Below are positions 45,979-56,944 of a DNA stretch of 64,000 bases, piece by piece. Below the pieces are notes generated by a model. That model was not told the origin of the DNA. It was given only the letters and a program-made list of their open reading frames with translations, and did no database searches. This DNA comes from Micromonospora echinospora (GTDB taxonomy: Bacteria; Actinomycetota; Actinomycetes; Mycobacteriales; Micromonosporaceae). The stretch lies in the NCBI RefSeq assembly GCF_014203425.1, contig NZ_JACHJC010000001.1, positions 1,922,001-1,986,000 of the forward strand, in the 5' to 3' direction. The translations under genes were made by a program, and so were the position numbers. Positions within the stretch are counted from its first letter, which is position 1. Each line of letters begins with the position of its first letter.

Positions 45979-46701
45979 CTAGTTGGGCAGGGCGGCGAGG
46001 CCGGCCAGCAGTTCCCACCGCTCGGCCTCGGTGAGCACCGCGTACGCGGGCTCGTCGCGGCGGTCGGTGTCCGCCTCGATCGACGCGCGCTGCGGACCGT
46101 CCGGCAGCGCGCGGATCTCGTCGGCCGTCAGCCCGGCGGCCCGCCACGCGGCCCGGTGGGCATCTGCGCGGTGGTGCCGCAGCGAGCCCAGCCGGGTGAC
46201 GAGCAGCAGCGCCGGGGAGGTGTCCTCCGGCTCGTACGGCGGGGACATCGCCCGGAACACCGGCCCGCCGGTGGCCTGCGCGTACGCCAGCACCCGGCCG
46301 ACCAGGTCGGCGAGCCGGGGCACGATGCCCAGGCCGGGCAGCACCCCGGGCAGCATGGCCCACAGTTCCTCGGCGGCCTCGCCGGTGGCCCGCTGCGCGA
46401 ACAGCGTCAGTTCCCGGCCCAGGTCGGTGAGGTGCCAGGCGCCCTCGCCGTCCCTGACGACGATGCCCTGCGCCAGCTCCTCGTCCATGCTGCCGGAGGT
46501 GTAGATCAGGCCGTCGGCCAGCGCTTCGGCGGGCATCGGCCGGGCCAGTACGCCGGAGAAGAAGCTGTTCTCCGCGCCGAGTGTGCAGCCCCGCTCGGCG
46601 TAGAACGCCTCCATCCGGGCGCGCGCTGCCCAGCGGGCGCCCACGTAGACCCGGTCGATCGCCGGGCGGACCAGTCGCGCGTAGCTCACCGTCGTCTCCA
46701 C
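45979..46701 (-). CDS. SCO6745-family protein (SalK-like)
   Basis: 240 residues. The family features are the opening VSYARLVRPAIDRVYVGARWAARARMEAFYAERG, the middle LARPMPAEALADGLIYTSGSMDEELAQGIVVRDGEGAWHLTDLGRELT and the very typical SLRHHRADAHRAAWRAAGLTADEI near the end. The middle part has a winged-helix look (WHLTDLGREL), which is why these proteins are sometimes called regulators. The biochemical role is not known. It stands alone, with the paired palindrome of copy 2 upstream of its start and the hairpin at 45906 after its stop. Confidence 0.82.
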   Translation of the reverse strand: METTVSYARLVRPAIDRVYVGARWAARARMEAFYAERGCTLGAENSFFSGVLARPMPAEALADGLIYTSGSMDEELAQGIVVRDGEGAWHLTDLGRELTLFAQRATGEAAEELWAMLPGVLPGLGIVPRLADLVGRVLAYAQATGGPVFRAMSPPYEPEDTSPALLLVTRLGSLRHHRADAHRAAWRAAGLTADEIRALPDGPQRASIEADTDRRDEPAYAVLTEAERWELLAGLAALPN

Positions 46702-46725
46702 GCCGCCGGACGTTACCGGCGCGCG

Positions 46726-46782
46726 GGCGTTAAGAAGGGCCCCCTCCTCTACCGGAGGCGTTAAAAGGGGGCCCTTCCTTAC
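46726..46782. repeat. Paired palindromic element, copy 2 (reverse orientation)
   Basis: GGCGTTAAGAAGGGCCCCCTCC (46726-46747, written here only in part as GGCGTTAAGAAGGGCC) and GGCGTTAAAAGGGGGCCC (from 46757) are again 31 bp apart. It is the reverse complement form of the element at 23371-23427. It ends 2 bp before the ilvD stop codon. Confidence 0.8.
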
Positions 46783-46783
46783 G

Positions 46784-48631
46784 TCACTCGGGGACGCGTC
46801 GGTAGGCGCCGTCGCTGGCCGAGGTCGCCATCGAGGCGTACGCGCGCAGCGCCGCCGACACCGGACGCTGCCGGTCGACAGGGGTGTACGGGCGGTCCCG
46901 CTTCTCCTCGGCCACCCGGCGCGCCTCCAGCTCGTCGGCGGGGACGTTCAGCTCGATCGACCGGCCCGGGATGTCGATGACGATCTCGTCGCCGTCGCGG
47001 ACCAGCGCGATCAGCCCGCCGGAGGCCGCCTCCGGGGAGACGTGCCCGATGGACAGGCCGGAGGTGCCGCCGGAGAACCGGCCGTCGGTGAGCAGCGCGC
47101 AGGAGCGGCCCAGCCCACGGCCCTTGAGGAACGAGGTCGGGTAGAGCATCTCCTGCATGCCGGGGCCGCCCTTCGGGCCCTCGTACCGGATCACCACCAC
47201 GTCTCCGGCGACGATCTCCTTGGCGAGGATCGCGGTCACCGCGTCGTCCTGCGACTCGTAGACCTTGGCCGGGCCGCGGAACGTCAGGCACTCCTCGGGC
47301 ACACCGGCGGTCTTCACCACGCAGCCGGCCGGCGCGAGGTTGCCGTGCAGGATGGCCAGCCCGCCGTCCGCGCTGTACGCGTGCTCCCGGTCGCGGATGC
47401 AGCCGCCGGCCGCGTCGGTGTCCAGCGACGACCAGCGGTTGGCGGTGGAGAACGGCTCGGTGGTGCGCACCCCGCCCGGGGCGGCGTGGAACAGCTCGAT
47501 CGCCGCCGGCGTGGCCGAGCCGCTGCGCACGTCCCAGTCGGCCAGCCACTCGTCGAGGTTGGGGGAGTGCACCGCGCGCACGTCGCGGTGCAGCAGCCCG
47601 GCGCGGTCCAGCTCGCCGAGGATGGCCGGGATGCCGCCGGCCCGGTGCACGTCTTCCATGTGGTAGTTCGGCGAGTTCGGGGCGACCTTGGCCAGGCACG
47701 GCACCCGGCGGGAGATCTCGTCGATGTCGCCCACGCCGAAGTCCAGCTCCGCCTCGCGGGCGGCGGCGAGCAGGTGCAGCACGGTGTTCGTCGAGCCGCC
47801 CATGGCCACGTCGAGGGCGATCGCGTTCTCGAACGCCTCCCGGCCGGCGATCGAGCGCGGCAGCACCGAGGCGTCGTCCTTCTCGTACCACTGCTTGGCG
47901 ATCTCCACGATGGTGCGCCCGGCCTCGACGAACAGCGACCGGCGCGCGGCGTGGGTGGCGAGCGTCGAGCCGTTGCCGGGCAGCGCCAGGCCGATCGCCT
48001 CGGTGAGGCAGTTCATCGAGTTGGCGGTGAACATGCCGGAGCAGGAGCCGCAGGTCGGGCACGCGGAGCGCTCGATCTCGCCGAGCTGGTCGTCGGTGAC
48101 CGCCTCGTTCGAGGAGGCGATCATGGCGTCGATCAGGTCGATCTTGGAGTGGACGACACCCTCGATCGCCACCGTCTTGCCGGCCTCCATCGGGCCGCCG
48201 GAGACGAAGACGGTGGGGATGTTGAGCCGCAGCGCGGCGAGCAGCATGCCTGGGGTGATCTTGTCGCAGTTGGAGATGCAGACCAGGGCGTCCGCGCAGT
48301 GCGCGTTGACCATGTACTCCACCGCGTCGGCGATCAGCTCCCGGCTGGGCAGGGAGTAGAGCATGCCGCCGTGGCCCATGGCGATGCCGTCGTCCACGGC
48401 GATGGTGTTGAACTCCCGCCCCACGCCGCCGGCCTCGGCCACCGCGTCGGCGACCAGGCCGCCGAGGTCCTTGAGGTGGACATGGCCGGGTACGAACTGG
48501 GTGAAACTGTTCGCGATGGCGACGATCGGCTTGCCGAAGTCGTCGTCGGTCATCCCGGTGGCCCGCCAGAGGGCCCGGGCGCCGGCCATCGTCCGACCGT
48601 GGGTGGAGGTCCTCGACCGCAGCTCAGGCAT
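46784..48631 (-). CDS. ilvD: Dihydroxy-acid dehydratase
   Basis: 615 residues from ATG 48631, nearly the same length as E. coli IlvD (616). It dehydrates dihydroxy-isovalerate and dihydroxy-methylvalerate in valine and isoleucine synthesis, using an Fe-S cluster. Cluster cysteines are in [11 protein letters not shown] and [19 protein letters not shown]. The start [27 protein letters not shown] is the family's opening; an upstream in-frame start would add 27 unrelated residues. It is oriented away from ilvBNC, with a GGDEF-EAL gene between, so it is separately transcribed. Confidence 0.97.
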   Translation of the reverse strand: MPELRSRTSTHGRTMAGARALWRATGMTDDDFGKPIVAIANSFTQFVPGHVHLKDLGGLVADAVAEAGGVGREFNTIAVDDGIAMGHGGMLYSLPSRELIADAVEYMVNAHCADALVCISNCDKITPGMLLAALRLNIPTVFVSGGPMEAGKTVAIEGVVHSKIDLIDAMIASSNEAVTDDQLGEIERSACPTCGSCSGMFTANSMNCLTEAIGLALPGNGSTLATHAARRSLFVEAGRTIVEIAKQWYEKDDASVLPRSIAGREAFENAIALDVAMGGSTNTVLHLLAAAREAELDFGVGDIDEISRRVPCLAKVAPNSPNYHMEDVHRAGGIPAILGELDRAGLLHRDVRAVHSPNLDEWLADWDVRSGSATPAAIELFHAAPGGVRTTEPFSTANRWSSLDTDAAGGCIRDREHAYSADGGLAILHGNLAPAGCVVKTAGVPEECLTFRGPAKVYESQDDAVTAILAKEIVAGDVVVIRYEGPKGGPGMQEMLYPTSFLKGRGLGRSCALLTDGRFSGGTSGLSIGHVSPEAASGGLIALVRDGDEIVIDIPGRSIELNVPADELEARRVAEEKRDRPYTPVDRQRPVSAALRAYASMATSASDGAYRRVPE

Positions 48632-48741
48632 GACACCCAGTCTGACACCATCCACGCGGCGCGCCCCCGCCGCGCACCCTGTGTCCCAACAGTTGCACAC
48701 CCGGTGCCCCACGGAGGGCGCTCATCCGGCACAGTTGACGC

Positions 48742-51189
48742 GTGCAGTCGTCCCCGGGGATGGTCACCGTCGCGGCGCTGAGCGGGATCGCCGCGGCCGC
48801 CGCCACGGTGCTGCTCGCCGCGTCCGCGCGGCGTCGCACCGGCCCTCGCCGGCAAGCCCACCTGCTGCTGGCCGTCGCCGCCGGGGCGGCCCTGCTCAGC
48901 CTGCTGGTCGGTCTCGGCGGCCTGCTCGCGGCCGGGGACCACTGGGCGCACCGGCAGGGCCAGCGGACCGGCTGGGCGATCCTGGTCGCGGTGGGCACCA
49001 CGCTCGCCGGGCTCGGTCTCGGCGCCGCGGTGCTCCGGCTGCCCGGCGCCGCCGCGACCCGCGCCACCACCGCCCGGCTGCTGCTCGACGGCCTGATCAT
49101 GGGCAGCGCGCTCTGGTTCGCCGGCTGGGTGGCGTTCAGCGAGCCGACCCGGCTCCTCGGTGACGCCACACCGACCGCCTGCCTGCCGATCCTGCTGGCC
49201 ACGATCATCGCGGCGCTGACCACCGGGCTCACAGTGATCCTGGTGCTGCGGGTCGCGCCGCCACGCGGGTGGCTGACCCTGCTCGGCGTCGGCGCGACAG
49301 CGGTCACCGCGGGCGGGCTGGGCGTCTCGGCCGGGCTCTGCCAGGCCGGTCCCGGCCTGGCGCTGACCGGCGCCGCGCTGACCGCCGCCGGCCTGCTCGC
49401 CATCGCTGTGGCCGGCCGCCGCGCCGACCAGATGCAGCTCGACGTCGATCTCATCCGCCGCGACGGCGAGTACGCCTTCGTGCCGATGTTCGCCATCGCC
49501 GCCTCCGCGATGTACCACCTGGTGCAGGGCGGCGGGTTCGACGGGTACGCCATCGTGGCCGGCACCGTCGAGGGCTTCGCCCTGGTCACCCGGCAGTACC
49601 TGGCGCTCAACGACGTACGCGGCTACGCGGGCCGGCTGGCCGAGCGGGAGGCGCACTTCCGTGAGCTGGCGCACACCGACCCGCTCACCGGGCTGGCGAA
49701 CCGGCGCGGGCTGCTGCGGGCGCTGCACCGCTGCGCCGACGGGGGTGTGCCCTGCGTCCTGCTCGGGCTCGACCTGGACGGGTTCAAGAACGTCAACGAC
49801 ATGCGGGGCCACGACGTCGGCGACGCGGTGCTGATCGAGGTGGGGCGGCGGCTGCGGGGCAATCTGCGGCCCGGTGACCTCGCGGCCCGGCTCGGCGGTG
49901 ACGAGTTCGCGGTGCTGATGCACGGGTCGGCCGATCCGGGCCCGGTGGCCGACCGGCTGCTCGGGGTGCTCGGCCGCCCGTACGAGCAGGGGGACGGACC
50001 GGTCTTCCTGTCGGTGAGCATCGGGGTGGCGGCCGGGCACGGCGAGGCGGACGTGGAGCTGCTGCTGCGCAACGCCGACCTGGCCCTGCGCTACGCCAAG
50101 CAGCGGGGCAAGAACCGGATCGAGCGCTACGACGCGACCTACGACCAGTTGCTGAGCCGGCGTACCCGGCTGGAGCACGAGCTGCGCGGCGCGATTGAGC
50201 GCGACGAGCTGCGGCTGGTCTTCCAGCCGGTGGCCTCGCTGCCGTCGGTGCGGCCGGTCGGCGCGGAGGCGCTGCTGCGCTGGCGTCACCCGGAGCTGGG
50301 CAACGTCCGGCCGGACGAGTTCATCCCGCTCGCCGAGGAGTGCGGGATGATCGCCAAGCTCGGCGCGTGGGTGCTGCACCAGGCCTGCTACCAGCTCTCC
50401 CGCTGGCTCGCCGACGGGCACGACGTGTGGGTGTCGGTGAACGTCTCACCGCGCGAGCTGCACGCGCCCGAGTACGTGCTCCAGGTCGCCGAAGCGCTGC
50501 GCGCGCACCACGTGCCGCCGCAGCGGCTGGTGCTGGAGGTGACCGAGCACGCGGTCGCCACCGACGTGGACGAGCTGATCCGGCGGCTCACCGCGCTGCG
50601 GCTGACCGGCGTCCGGATCGCGCTCGACGACTTCGGCGCCGGCTACTCCTCGCTCGGCCAGCTCCGGCGGCTGCCGATCGACATTCTCAAGATCGACCAC
50701 AGTCTGGTCGCCGAGCACGAGCCGGTCCGGCCGGTCGGGCGGGACGGTCCGGCGTTCGCCCCGATGGTCGACATCGTCATGCGCCTGGGGCACCAGCTCG
50801 GCCTGGAGGTGATCGCCGAGGGTGTGACCAACCCGACCGAGCTGGCCGCGGTGGTGGCCGCCGGCTGCCGGTTCGGTCAGGGGGCGCTGTTCGGCTGGGG
50901 CGTACCGGCAGAGCACCTGGAGGCCATGCTGGAGGCGGCGACCGCGCCCGGGAACCGGCACACCGCGATGCCCCAGGCGCCACCGGTCCCGCCAGCGCGC
51001 AGCCCTTCCCCGTTGCTGCCCCGGTTACGTAACAACCCGCCCGCCGCGGTGCCCGCCCAGCGTCCTCCGATGGAGGGATCTTCGCAGGTGGCGCCGGGGG
51101 TGGAGGGCATGGCGGGTACCGAAACGCCCACGTCCGTGAACCAAAATGTGGGATCAGTTGACTCATCGCGTGAGATGCGTCAGGCTTAG
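48742..51189 (+). CDS. Membrane GGDEF-EAL protein, both motifs intact
   Basis: 815 residues from GTG 48742 (ATG 48760 is an in-frame alternative; neither has a strong ribosome site). About nine hydrophobic segments occupy the first 280 residues. GGDEF is at 385-389 ([10 protein letters not shown]) and EAL at 509-511 (EALLRWRHP). The EAL partners NVSPREL, LEVTEHAV, LDDFGAGYSSL, LKIDHSLV and IAEGV are all present, so it could be a bifunctional cyclase/phosphodiesterase of cyclic di-GMP. The domains follow each other with almost no linker, unlike the 15.9-kb paralogue. The ilvB promoter lies inside its 3' end. Confidence 0.94.
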   Translation: MQSSPGMVTVAALSGIAAAAATVLLAASARRRTGPRRQAHLLLAVAAGAALLSLLVGLGGLLAAGDHWAHRQGQRTGWAILVAVGTTLAGLGLGAAVLRLPGAAATRATTARLLLDGLIMGSALWFAGWVAFSEPTRLLGDATPTACLPILLATIIAALTTGLTVILVLRVAPPRGWLTLLGVGATAVTAGGLGVSAGLCQAGPGLALTGAALTAAGLLAIAVAGRRADQMQLDVDLIRRDGEYAFVPMFAIAASAMYHLVQGGGFDGYAIVAGTVEGFALVTRQYLALNDVRGYAGRLAEREAHFRELAHTDPLTGLANRRGLLRALHRCADGGVPCVLLGLDLDGFKNVNDMRGHDVGDAVLIEVGRRLRGNLRPGDLAARLGGDEFAVLMHGSADPGPVADRLLGVLGRPYEQGDGPVFLSVSIGVAAGHGEADVELLLRNADLALRYAKQRGKNRIERYDATYDQLLSRRTRLEHELRGAIERDELRLVFQPVASLPSVRPVGAEALLRWRHPELGNVRPDEFIPLAEECGMIAKLGAWVLHQACYQLSRWLADGHDVWVSVNVSPRELHAPEYVLQVAEALRAHHVPPQRLVLEVTEHAVATDVDELIRRLTALRLTGVRIALDDFGAGYSSLGQLRRLPIDILKIDHSLVAEHEPVRPVGRDGPAFAPMVDIVMRLGHQLGLEVIAEGVTNPTELAAVVAAGCRFGQGALFGWGVPAEHLEAMLEAATAPGNRHTAMPQAPPVPPARSPSPLLPRLRNNPPAAVPAQRPPMEGSSQVAPGVEGMAGTETPTSVNQNVGSVDSSREMRQA
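51158..51186 (+). promoter_or_regulatory. Candidate promoter of the ilvB leader (TTGACT-17-CAGGCT)
   Basis: TTGACT (51158-51163) and CAGGCT (51181-51186) are 17 bp apart. The start would fall at about 51193-51194, exactly on the leader-peptide ATG, so that mRNA would be leaderless. It overlaps the end of the GGDEF-EAL gene. Confidence 0.5.
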
Positions 51190-51193
51190 CCGC

Positions 51194-51229
51194 ATGTCGT
51201 CGAACCGGTCGCCGCGAGTACTTACCTGA
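51194..51229 (+). CDS. ilvB leader peptide MSSNRSPRVLT
   Basis: An 11-codon open frame at 51194-51229. It ends Val-Leu-Thr just before the stop codon, and its stop abuts a 10-bp hairpin followed by a U-tract terminator. Val and Leu are products of the pathway, and Thr is the isoleucine precursor. This arrangement is the usual one for ribosome-mediated attenuation of ilv genes. Only one Val and one Leu codon are present, so the control would be mild or depend on the regulatory codons near the stop. Confidence 0.55.
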   Translation: MSSNRSPRVLT

Positions 51230-51286
51230 GCGCACTCTCCCACCGAGAGTGCGCTGGCCCCGTGCATCCTGCACGTGGGCTTTTTT
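51230..51286 (+). terminator. Attenuator of ilvBNC: hairpin plus intrinsic terminator
   Basis: Hairpin 1 is a perfect 10-bp stem (51230-51239 with 51245-51254) directly after the leader stop. Hairpin 2 (51257-51266 with 51270-51280, one bulged base) is followed by TTTTTT (51281-51286), so it is an intrinsic terminator lying upstream of ilvB rather than after a gene. I could not define the antiterminator pairing with confidence. Confidence 0.7.
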
Positions 51287-51367
51287 GTTGCCGTCGGACC
51301 CATCGCGGGACCTCCGCGTCCCATCCTGAGAAGCGTCACCCACTCACTTCCGAAGGCTTGAACCGCC

Positions 51368-53263
51368 ATGACGAGACCCACGCCAGAGACCCTCGCCCAC
51401 TCCGCCCGCCGTGCCCGTTCCGGCACCGGCGCGGCCGGTGACTCCGACTCCGCCGCCCGCCCCGGCCGTGCCGCCCCGGCGGCCGCCACCACCGAGACGC
51501 CCGTACGGGAGCCCGCCACCGCGCAGGTCTCGGGCGCCGGTTCGCTCGTGCGGTCGCTGGAGGCGCTCGGCGTCGACGTGGTCTTCGGCATTCCGGGCGG
51601 TGCGATCCTGCCCGCGTACGACCCGCTCTACGACTCGACGGTCCGGCACATCCTGGTCCGCCACGAGCAGGGCGCGGGGCACGCGGCCACCGGTTACGCG
51701 CAGGCCACCGGCCGGGTCGGCGTCTGCATCGCCACCTCCGGCCCGGGCGCGACGAACCTGGTGACCCCGATCGCCGACGCCTACATGGACTCGGTGCCGA
51801 TAGTGGCGATCACCGGCCAGGTGGCCCGGCCGTCGATCGGGACCGACGCCTTCCAGGAGGCGGACATCCAGGGCATCACGCTGCCGATCACCAAGCACAA
51901 CTTCCTGGTGCAGACGGCCGACGAGATCCCGCGGGTGCTGGCCGAGGCGTTCCACCTGGCCGCTACCGGCCGGCCCGGCCCGGTGCTGGTCGACATCCCG
52001 AAGGACGTCCTGCAGGCGCCCGCGACCTTCTCCTGGCCGCCCGCGCTCGACCTGCCCGGCTACCGGCCCACGCTGCACCCGCACGGCAAGCAGATCCGCG
52101 AGGCGGCCCGGCTGATGACCGGCGCCCGCCGACCGATCCTCTACGTCGGCGGTGGCGTGCTCAAGGCCGGCGCCACCGAGGGGCTGCGGAAGCTGGCCGA
52201 GCAGACCGGCATCCCGGTGGTCACCACGCTGATGGCGCTGGGCGCGTTCCCCGACTCGCACCGCCAGCACCTGGGCATGCCGGGCATGCACGGCACCGTG
52301 TCCGCGGTCTACGGCCTGCAGAAGGCCGACCTGATCGTGGCGCTGGGCGCCCGCTTCGACGACCGGGTGACCGGCAGGCTGGACTCGTTCGCGCCGGACG
52401 CGACAGTGGTCCACGCCGACATCGACCCGGCCGAGATCGGCAAGAACCGGCACGCCGACGTCCCGATCGTGGGCGACGCGCGGCACGTCATCGACGAGCT
52501 GATCGCGGCTGTCACCGCCGAGCAGGCCGCGCACCAGTCGGTCGACCTGACCGACTGGTGGGCGCAGCTCGACGACCTGCGCGAGCGGTACCCGCTCGGC
52601 TTCGAGGAGCCGGCCGACGGCACGCTCTCCCCGCAGTACGTGATCAAGCGGCTGGGCGAGATCGCCGGCCCGGACGCGATCTACGTGGCGGGCGTCGGCC
52701 AGCACCAGATGTGGGCCAGCCAGTTCATCTCGTACGAGAAGCCGCACACCTGGCTCAACTCCGGCGGCCTGGGCACCATGGGCTACGCCGTCCCGGCCGC
52801 GATGGGGGCCAAGGTCGGCAAGCCGGACACCACGGTGTGGGCGGTCGACGGCGACGGCTGCTTCCAGATGACCAACCAGGAGCTGGCCACCTGCGCGCTG
52901 GAGGGCATCCCGGTCAAGGTCGCTGTGATCAACAACGGCAACCTGGGCATGGTGCGGCAGTGGCAGACCCTGTTCTACGGGGAGCGCTACTCCAACACCG
53001 AGCTGGGCACGCACAAGCACCGCATCCCGGACTTCGTCAAGCTCGCCGAGGCGCTCGGCTGCGTCGGGCTGCGCTGCGAGAACGCCGCCGACGTGGACAA
53101 GACCATCGAGGCGGCCATGGCGATCAACGACGCGCCGGTGGTCATCGACTTCGTGGTCGGCAAGGACGCGATGGTCTGGCCGATGGTCGCCGCCGGCACC
53201 AGCAACGACGAGATCATGTTCGCGCGGGGCGTGCGTCCCGCCTTCGACGAGGACGAGTTGTAG
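51368..53263 (+). CDS. ilvB: Acetolactate synthase large subunit
   Basis: 631 residues from ATG 51368. It makes acetolactate or acetohydroxybutyrate from pyruvate with ThDP, Mg and FAD. About 50 disordered Ala/Pro-rich residues precede the catalytic core, which starts [24 protein letters not shown]. The ThDP-activating Glu is in [14 protein letters not shown], and the ThDP motif [15 protein letters not shown] ends in [12 protein letters not shown]. These match bona fide anabolic AHAS. It precedes ilvN and ilvC and follows an attenuator, so it is the main biosynthetic copy. A ThDP-enzyme paralogue is at the start of the window. Confidence 0.97.
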   Translation: MTRPTPETLAHSARRARSGTGAAGDSDSAARPGRAAPAAATTETPVREPATAQVSGAGSLVRSLEALGVDVVFGIPGGAILPAYDPLYDSTVRHILVRHEQGAGHAATGYAQATGRVGVCIATSGPGATNLVTPIADAYMDSVPIVAITGQVARPSIGTDAFQEADIQGITLPITKHNFLVQTADEIPRVLAEAFHLAATGRPGPVLVDIPKDVLQAPATFSWPPALDLPGYRPTLHPHGKQIREAARLMTGARRPILYVGGGVLKAGATEGLRKLAEQTGIPVVTTLMALGAFPDSHRQHLGMPGMHGTVSAVYGLQKADLIVALGARFDDRVTGRLDSFAPDATVVHADIDPAEIGKNRHADVPIVGDARHVIDELIAAVTAEQAAHQSVDLTDWWAQLDDLRERYPLGFEEPADGTLSPQYVIKRLGEIAGPDAIYVAGVGQHQMWASQFISYEKPHTWLNSGGLGTMGYAVPAAMGAKVGKPDTTVWAVDGDGCFQMTNQELATCALEGIPVKVAVINNGNLGMVRQWQTLFYGERYSNTELGTHKHRIPDFVKLAEALGCVGLRCENAADVDKTIEAAMAINDAPVVIDFVVGKDAMVWPMVAAGTSNDEIMFARGVRPAFDEDEL

Positions 53264-53324
53264 TCATGACCGAATGCACCGAGCGCAGCGAGGGCCATGA
53301 GGGCATGACGAGGAAGGCTCAGCA

Positions 53325-54913
<1,589 letters not shown>

Positions 54914-54924
54914 ACCCTCCCACG

Positions 54925-54972
54925 TGCGGCCCGCGACCCGACGCTCTCCCCGGCGTCCGGCCGCGGGCCGCA
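54925..54972 (+). terminator. Hairpin terminator of ilvBNC
   Basis: An 11-bp stem (54925-54935 with 54962-54972) encloses a second short stem GACGC/GCGTC (54940-54944 with 54953-54957), 11 bp after the ilvC stop. There is no T-run. Confidence 0.75.
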
Positions 54973-54997
54973 GTCCGCTCCACCCACCCACCGCCGG

Positions 54998-56680
54998 TCA
55001 GGTGGCCACCAGCCGGTCCGCCTCGGCGAGTGCCCGCCCGGCCTCGTCCGGGCGGCCGAGCGCAGCCAGCGACGCGGCCAGGTTGCGCAGTGCGTCGGCC
55101 ACCTCCGCGGGCGGCAGCCCGCCGTCCGCCGCACGCGCCTGCTCCACCGACTCGCGGTGAGCGTCGTACGCCTCGTCGAGCCGGCCCAGCGCGTCCAGCC
55201 GGTTGCCGAGATTGCCCAGCGCCTGGGAGAGGCCGGCCCGGTGGGCCGGATCCTCGTCGGCCAGCTCCCGGCGCAGGGCCACGCACTCCCGCAGCGCCTC
55301 GGCCGCCCCGGCCACGTCACCGGACCGGTTCAGGGCCCGCTCCAGGCCGAACAGGGCCGCGCTCAGCAGCCCACGGTAGGTCGGTTGTCCGGCCACCAGT
55401 GACCGGGCCAGCTCGACCGCCTCCCGTCCGGCCGCTGTCCCGGTCATTCCGGCGATCCGCGTGCCGGGCGGCGGCGGATCCTCGTCGCCCCGCTTGAAGG
55501 CGGACATGACCGTCACCGCGCACAGGCCCTGGACGAGCAGCGGGCGAAACACCTCGGGGAGGTCGTCGGCCCGCTGTCGGCAGAGGGGCAGCAACTCCTC
55601 CAGGAGCGGCTCCACGTCGTCCCACGCGCCGACCGTCATCCGTGCCGGGACGAGCGCCATCAGTGCCCGCGCCAGTGGGACGCCCCCGCCGTCGCGCGCC
55701 ACCTCGACGGCTTCGGCGAGGCGGGCGAGGCCCTCGTCCGGTCGGCCCGTCTCCAGCAGCAGTGAACCGTGGGCGCGCAACGCCTTGGCCAGGCCGCTCC
55801 CTCGTACCCCGGGAGTCTGGTCGACCCAGGGCCGTAGGAGGTCGACCGCCCCGGCAGCCGCCCGCTCGGCCGCCTCGACCTCACCGAGTGCCTGCCGGCA
55901 GTGCGACTCGGCCAGCAGTGCGTCGGCGGAGACGCGGTGTCCGGGCACCGGTGTGACGGAGCGGAGCACCTCCAGGTCCGCTGCGGACGCCGTCAGCAGT
56001 TCCAGTGCGTCCCGGTGACGACCGTTCACGGCCATGCTGAACGCGAGGTTTACCGCCGTGTTGGCGCCGGCGGCCTTCCAGCGGAACCGGTACCGCCAGG
56101 GAAGCGCGCGGTATGCGTCCCACGCCTGCCGGCGAACGTCCAGAGCTTCGTCGTGCCGCTCCAGCGCCGTCGCCCCCTCGCCGGCCGCCAGCAGGGTGAC
56201 GATCCGCCGGGCCCGGTCGTCGGCGGTGAGCGGCTCCGCGCCGGCCCAGGCGCGCAGCGCCAGCCGCGTCGACGTGAGCGCCTCCCGTGCCTCGCCTAGT
56301 TGGGACCGGTGCTGGGCGAGCAGCGTCCGAGCGGTGGCGAGCGCCACGAGCCCGAGCCGGTCGGACGACCCCTCGACGTACCCGATCGCCTCGGTGAGTT
56401 CGGCGATGATCGCGGTCGTGGGACGGACGTCCGGCACGCCGGCGCGGGCCACCAGCGCCCGGGCCAGAGCCGTCCGGTGCCGATCCGGGCGTTCGGCGAC
56501 CAGCCGACGGCAGAGCGCCACCGCCTCCTCGGCGGCGGTCGTCCGCCGGGCCGTTTCATCCCGCGGTCCGCTCACCACCTGGGACCGGGTGATCAACGCC
56601 TCGGCCAGCCTCGGCCCCCAGCCGAGCGGGTCGAGCCGGGCCATCGGCCGCAGCAGCGCGATCCGGACGACCACCGACAT
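54998..56680 (-). CDS. Tetratricopeptide-repeat protein (560 aa)
   Basis: 560 residues, all-helical, rich in Ala, Arg and Leu, with degenerate TPR units through most of its length. The clearest are near AVNLAFSMAVNGRHRDALELL, LRAHGSLLLETGRPDEGLARLAEAVEVA, LGNLGNRLDALGRLDEAYDAH and LRNLAASLAALGRPDEAGRALAEADRL. There is no NB-ARC, kinase or DNA-binding domain and no signal or membrane segment, so it looks like a cytoplasmic protein-binding scaffold. GGGAGG precedes the ATG. It is on the strand opposite its ilv and serA neighbours, so it is not part of their operons. The partner is unknown. Confidence 0.85.
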   Translation of the reverse strand: MSVVVRIALLRPMARLDPLGWGPRLAEALITRSQVVSGPRDETARRTTAAEEAVALCRRLVAERPDRHRTALARALVARAGVPDVRPTTAIIAELTEAIGYVEGSSDRLGLVALATARTLLAQHRSQLGEAREALTSTRLALRAWAGAEPLTADDRARRIVTLLAAGEGATALERHDEALDVRRQAWDAYRALPWRYRFRWKAAGANTAVNLAFSMAVNGRHRDALELLTASAADLEVLRSVTPVPGHRVSADALLAESHCRQALGEVEAAERAAAGAVDLLRPWVDQTPGVRGSGLAKALRAHGSLLLETGRPDEGLARLAEAVEVARDGGGVPLARALMALVPARMTVGAWDDVEPLLEELLPLCRQRADDLPEVFRPLLVQGLCAVTVMSAFKRGDEDPPPPGTRIAGMTGTAAGREAVELARSLVAGQPTYRGLLSAALFGLERALNRSGDVAGAAEALRECVALRRELADEDPAHRAGLSQALGNLGNRLDALGRLDEAYDAHRESVEQARAADGGLPPAEVADALRNLAASLAALGRPDEAGRALAEADRLVAT

Positions 56681-56778
56681 CGGCGCTTCCTCCCTCGTGA
56701 CGACAGCTCCCGTTGTAGCGGCCCGATGCCAGCGCGGCGTCCGGTGAACGGGGGATGACAGGCGTGCGACGGGCGTGT

Positions 56779-56792
56779 GTGAGGGCCCTCAC
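56779..56792. promoter_or_regulatory. 14-bp palindrome upstream of serA
   Basis: GTGAGGGCCCTCAC is a perfect 14-bp palindrome between the divergent TPR gene and serA, 153 bp before the serA ATG. It could be an operator; there is no regulator gene next to it. Confidence 0.35.
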
Positions 56793-56944
56793 CCCGCACT
56801 CCGGGACACGCCGGGCGGACGGCCACCTACCATCCTTGGTGTGGTGCCCGAGCGCACCCGACGGCCTGGCACGGATCGGCGTAGGGCGCAGTGCGGCGCC
56901 CCGGCGTCCCAGGCCGCACCATTACCGAGCGTCTACGAGGACCG

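Noticed and set aside
51230..51286. A T-box riboswitch before ilvB
   Set aside because: The region is only about 180 bp, lacks the T-box bulge sequence that I could recognise, and is better explained by the leader peptide plus terminator.
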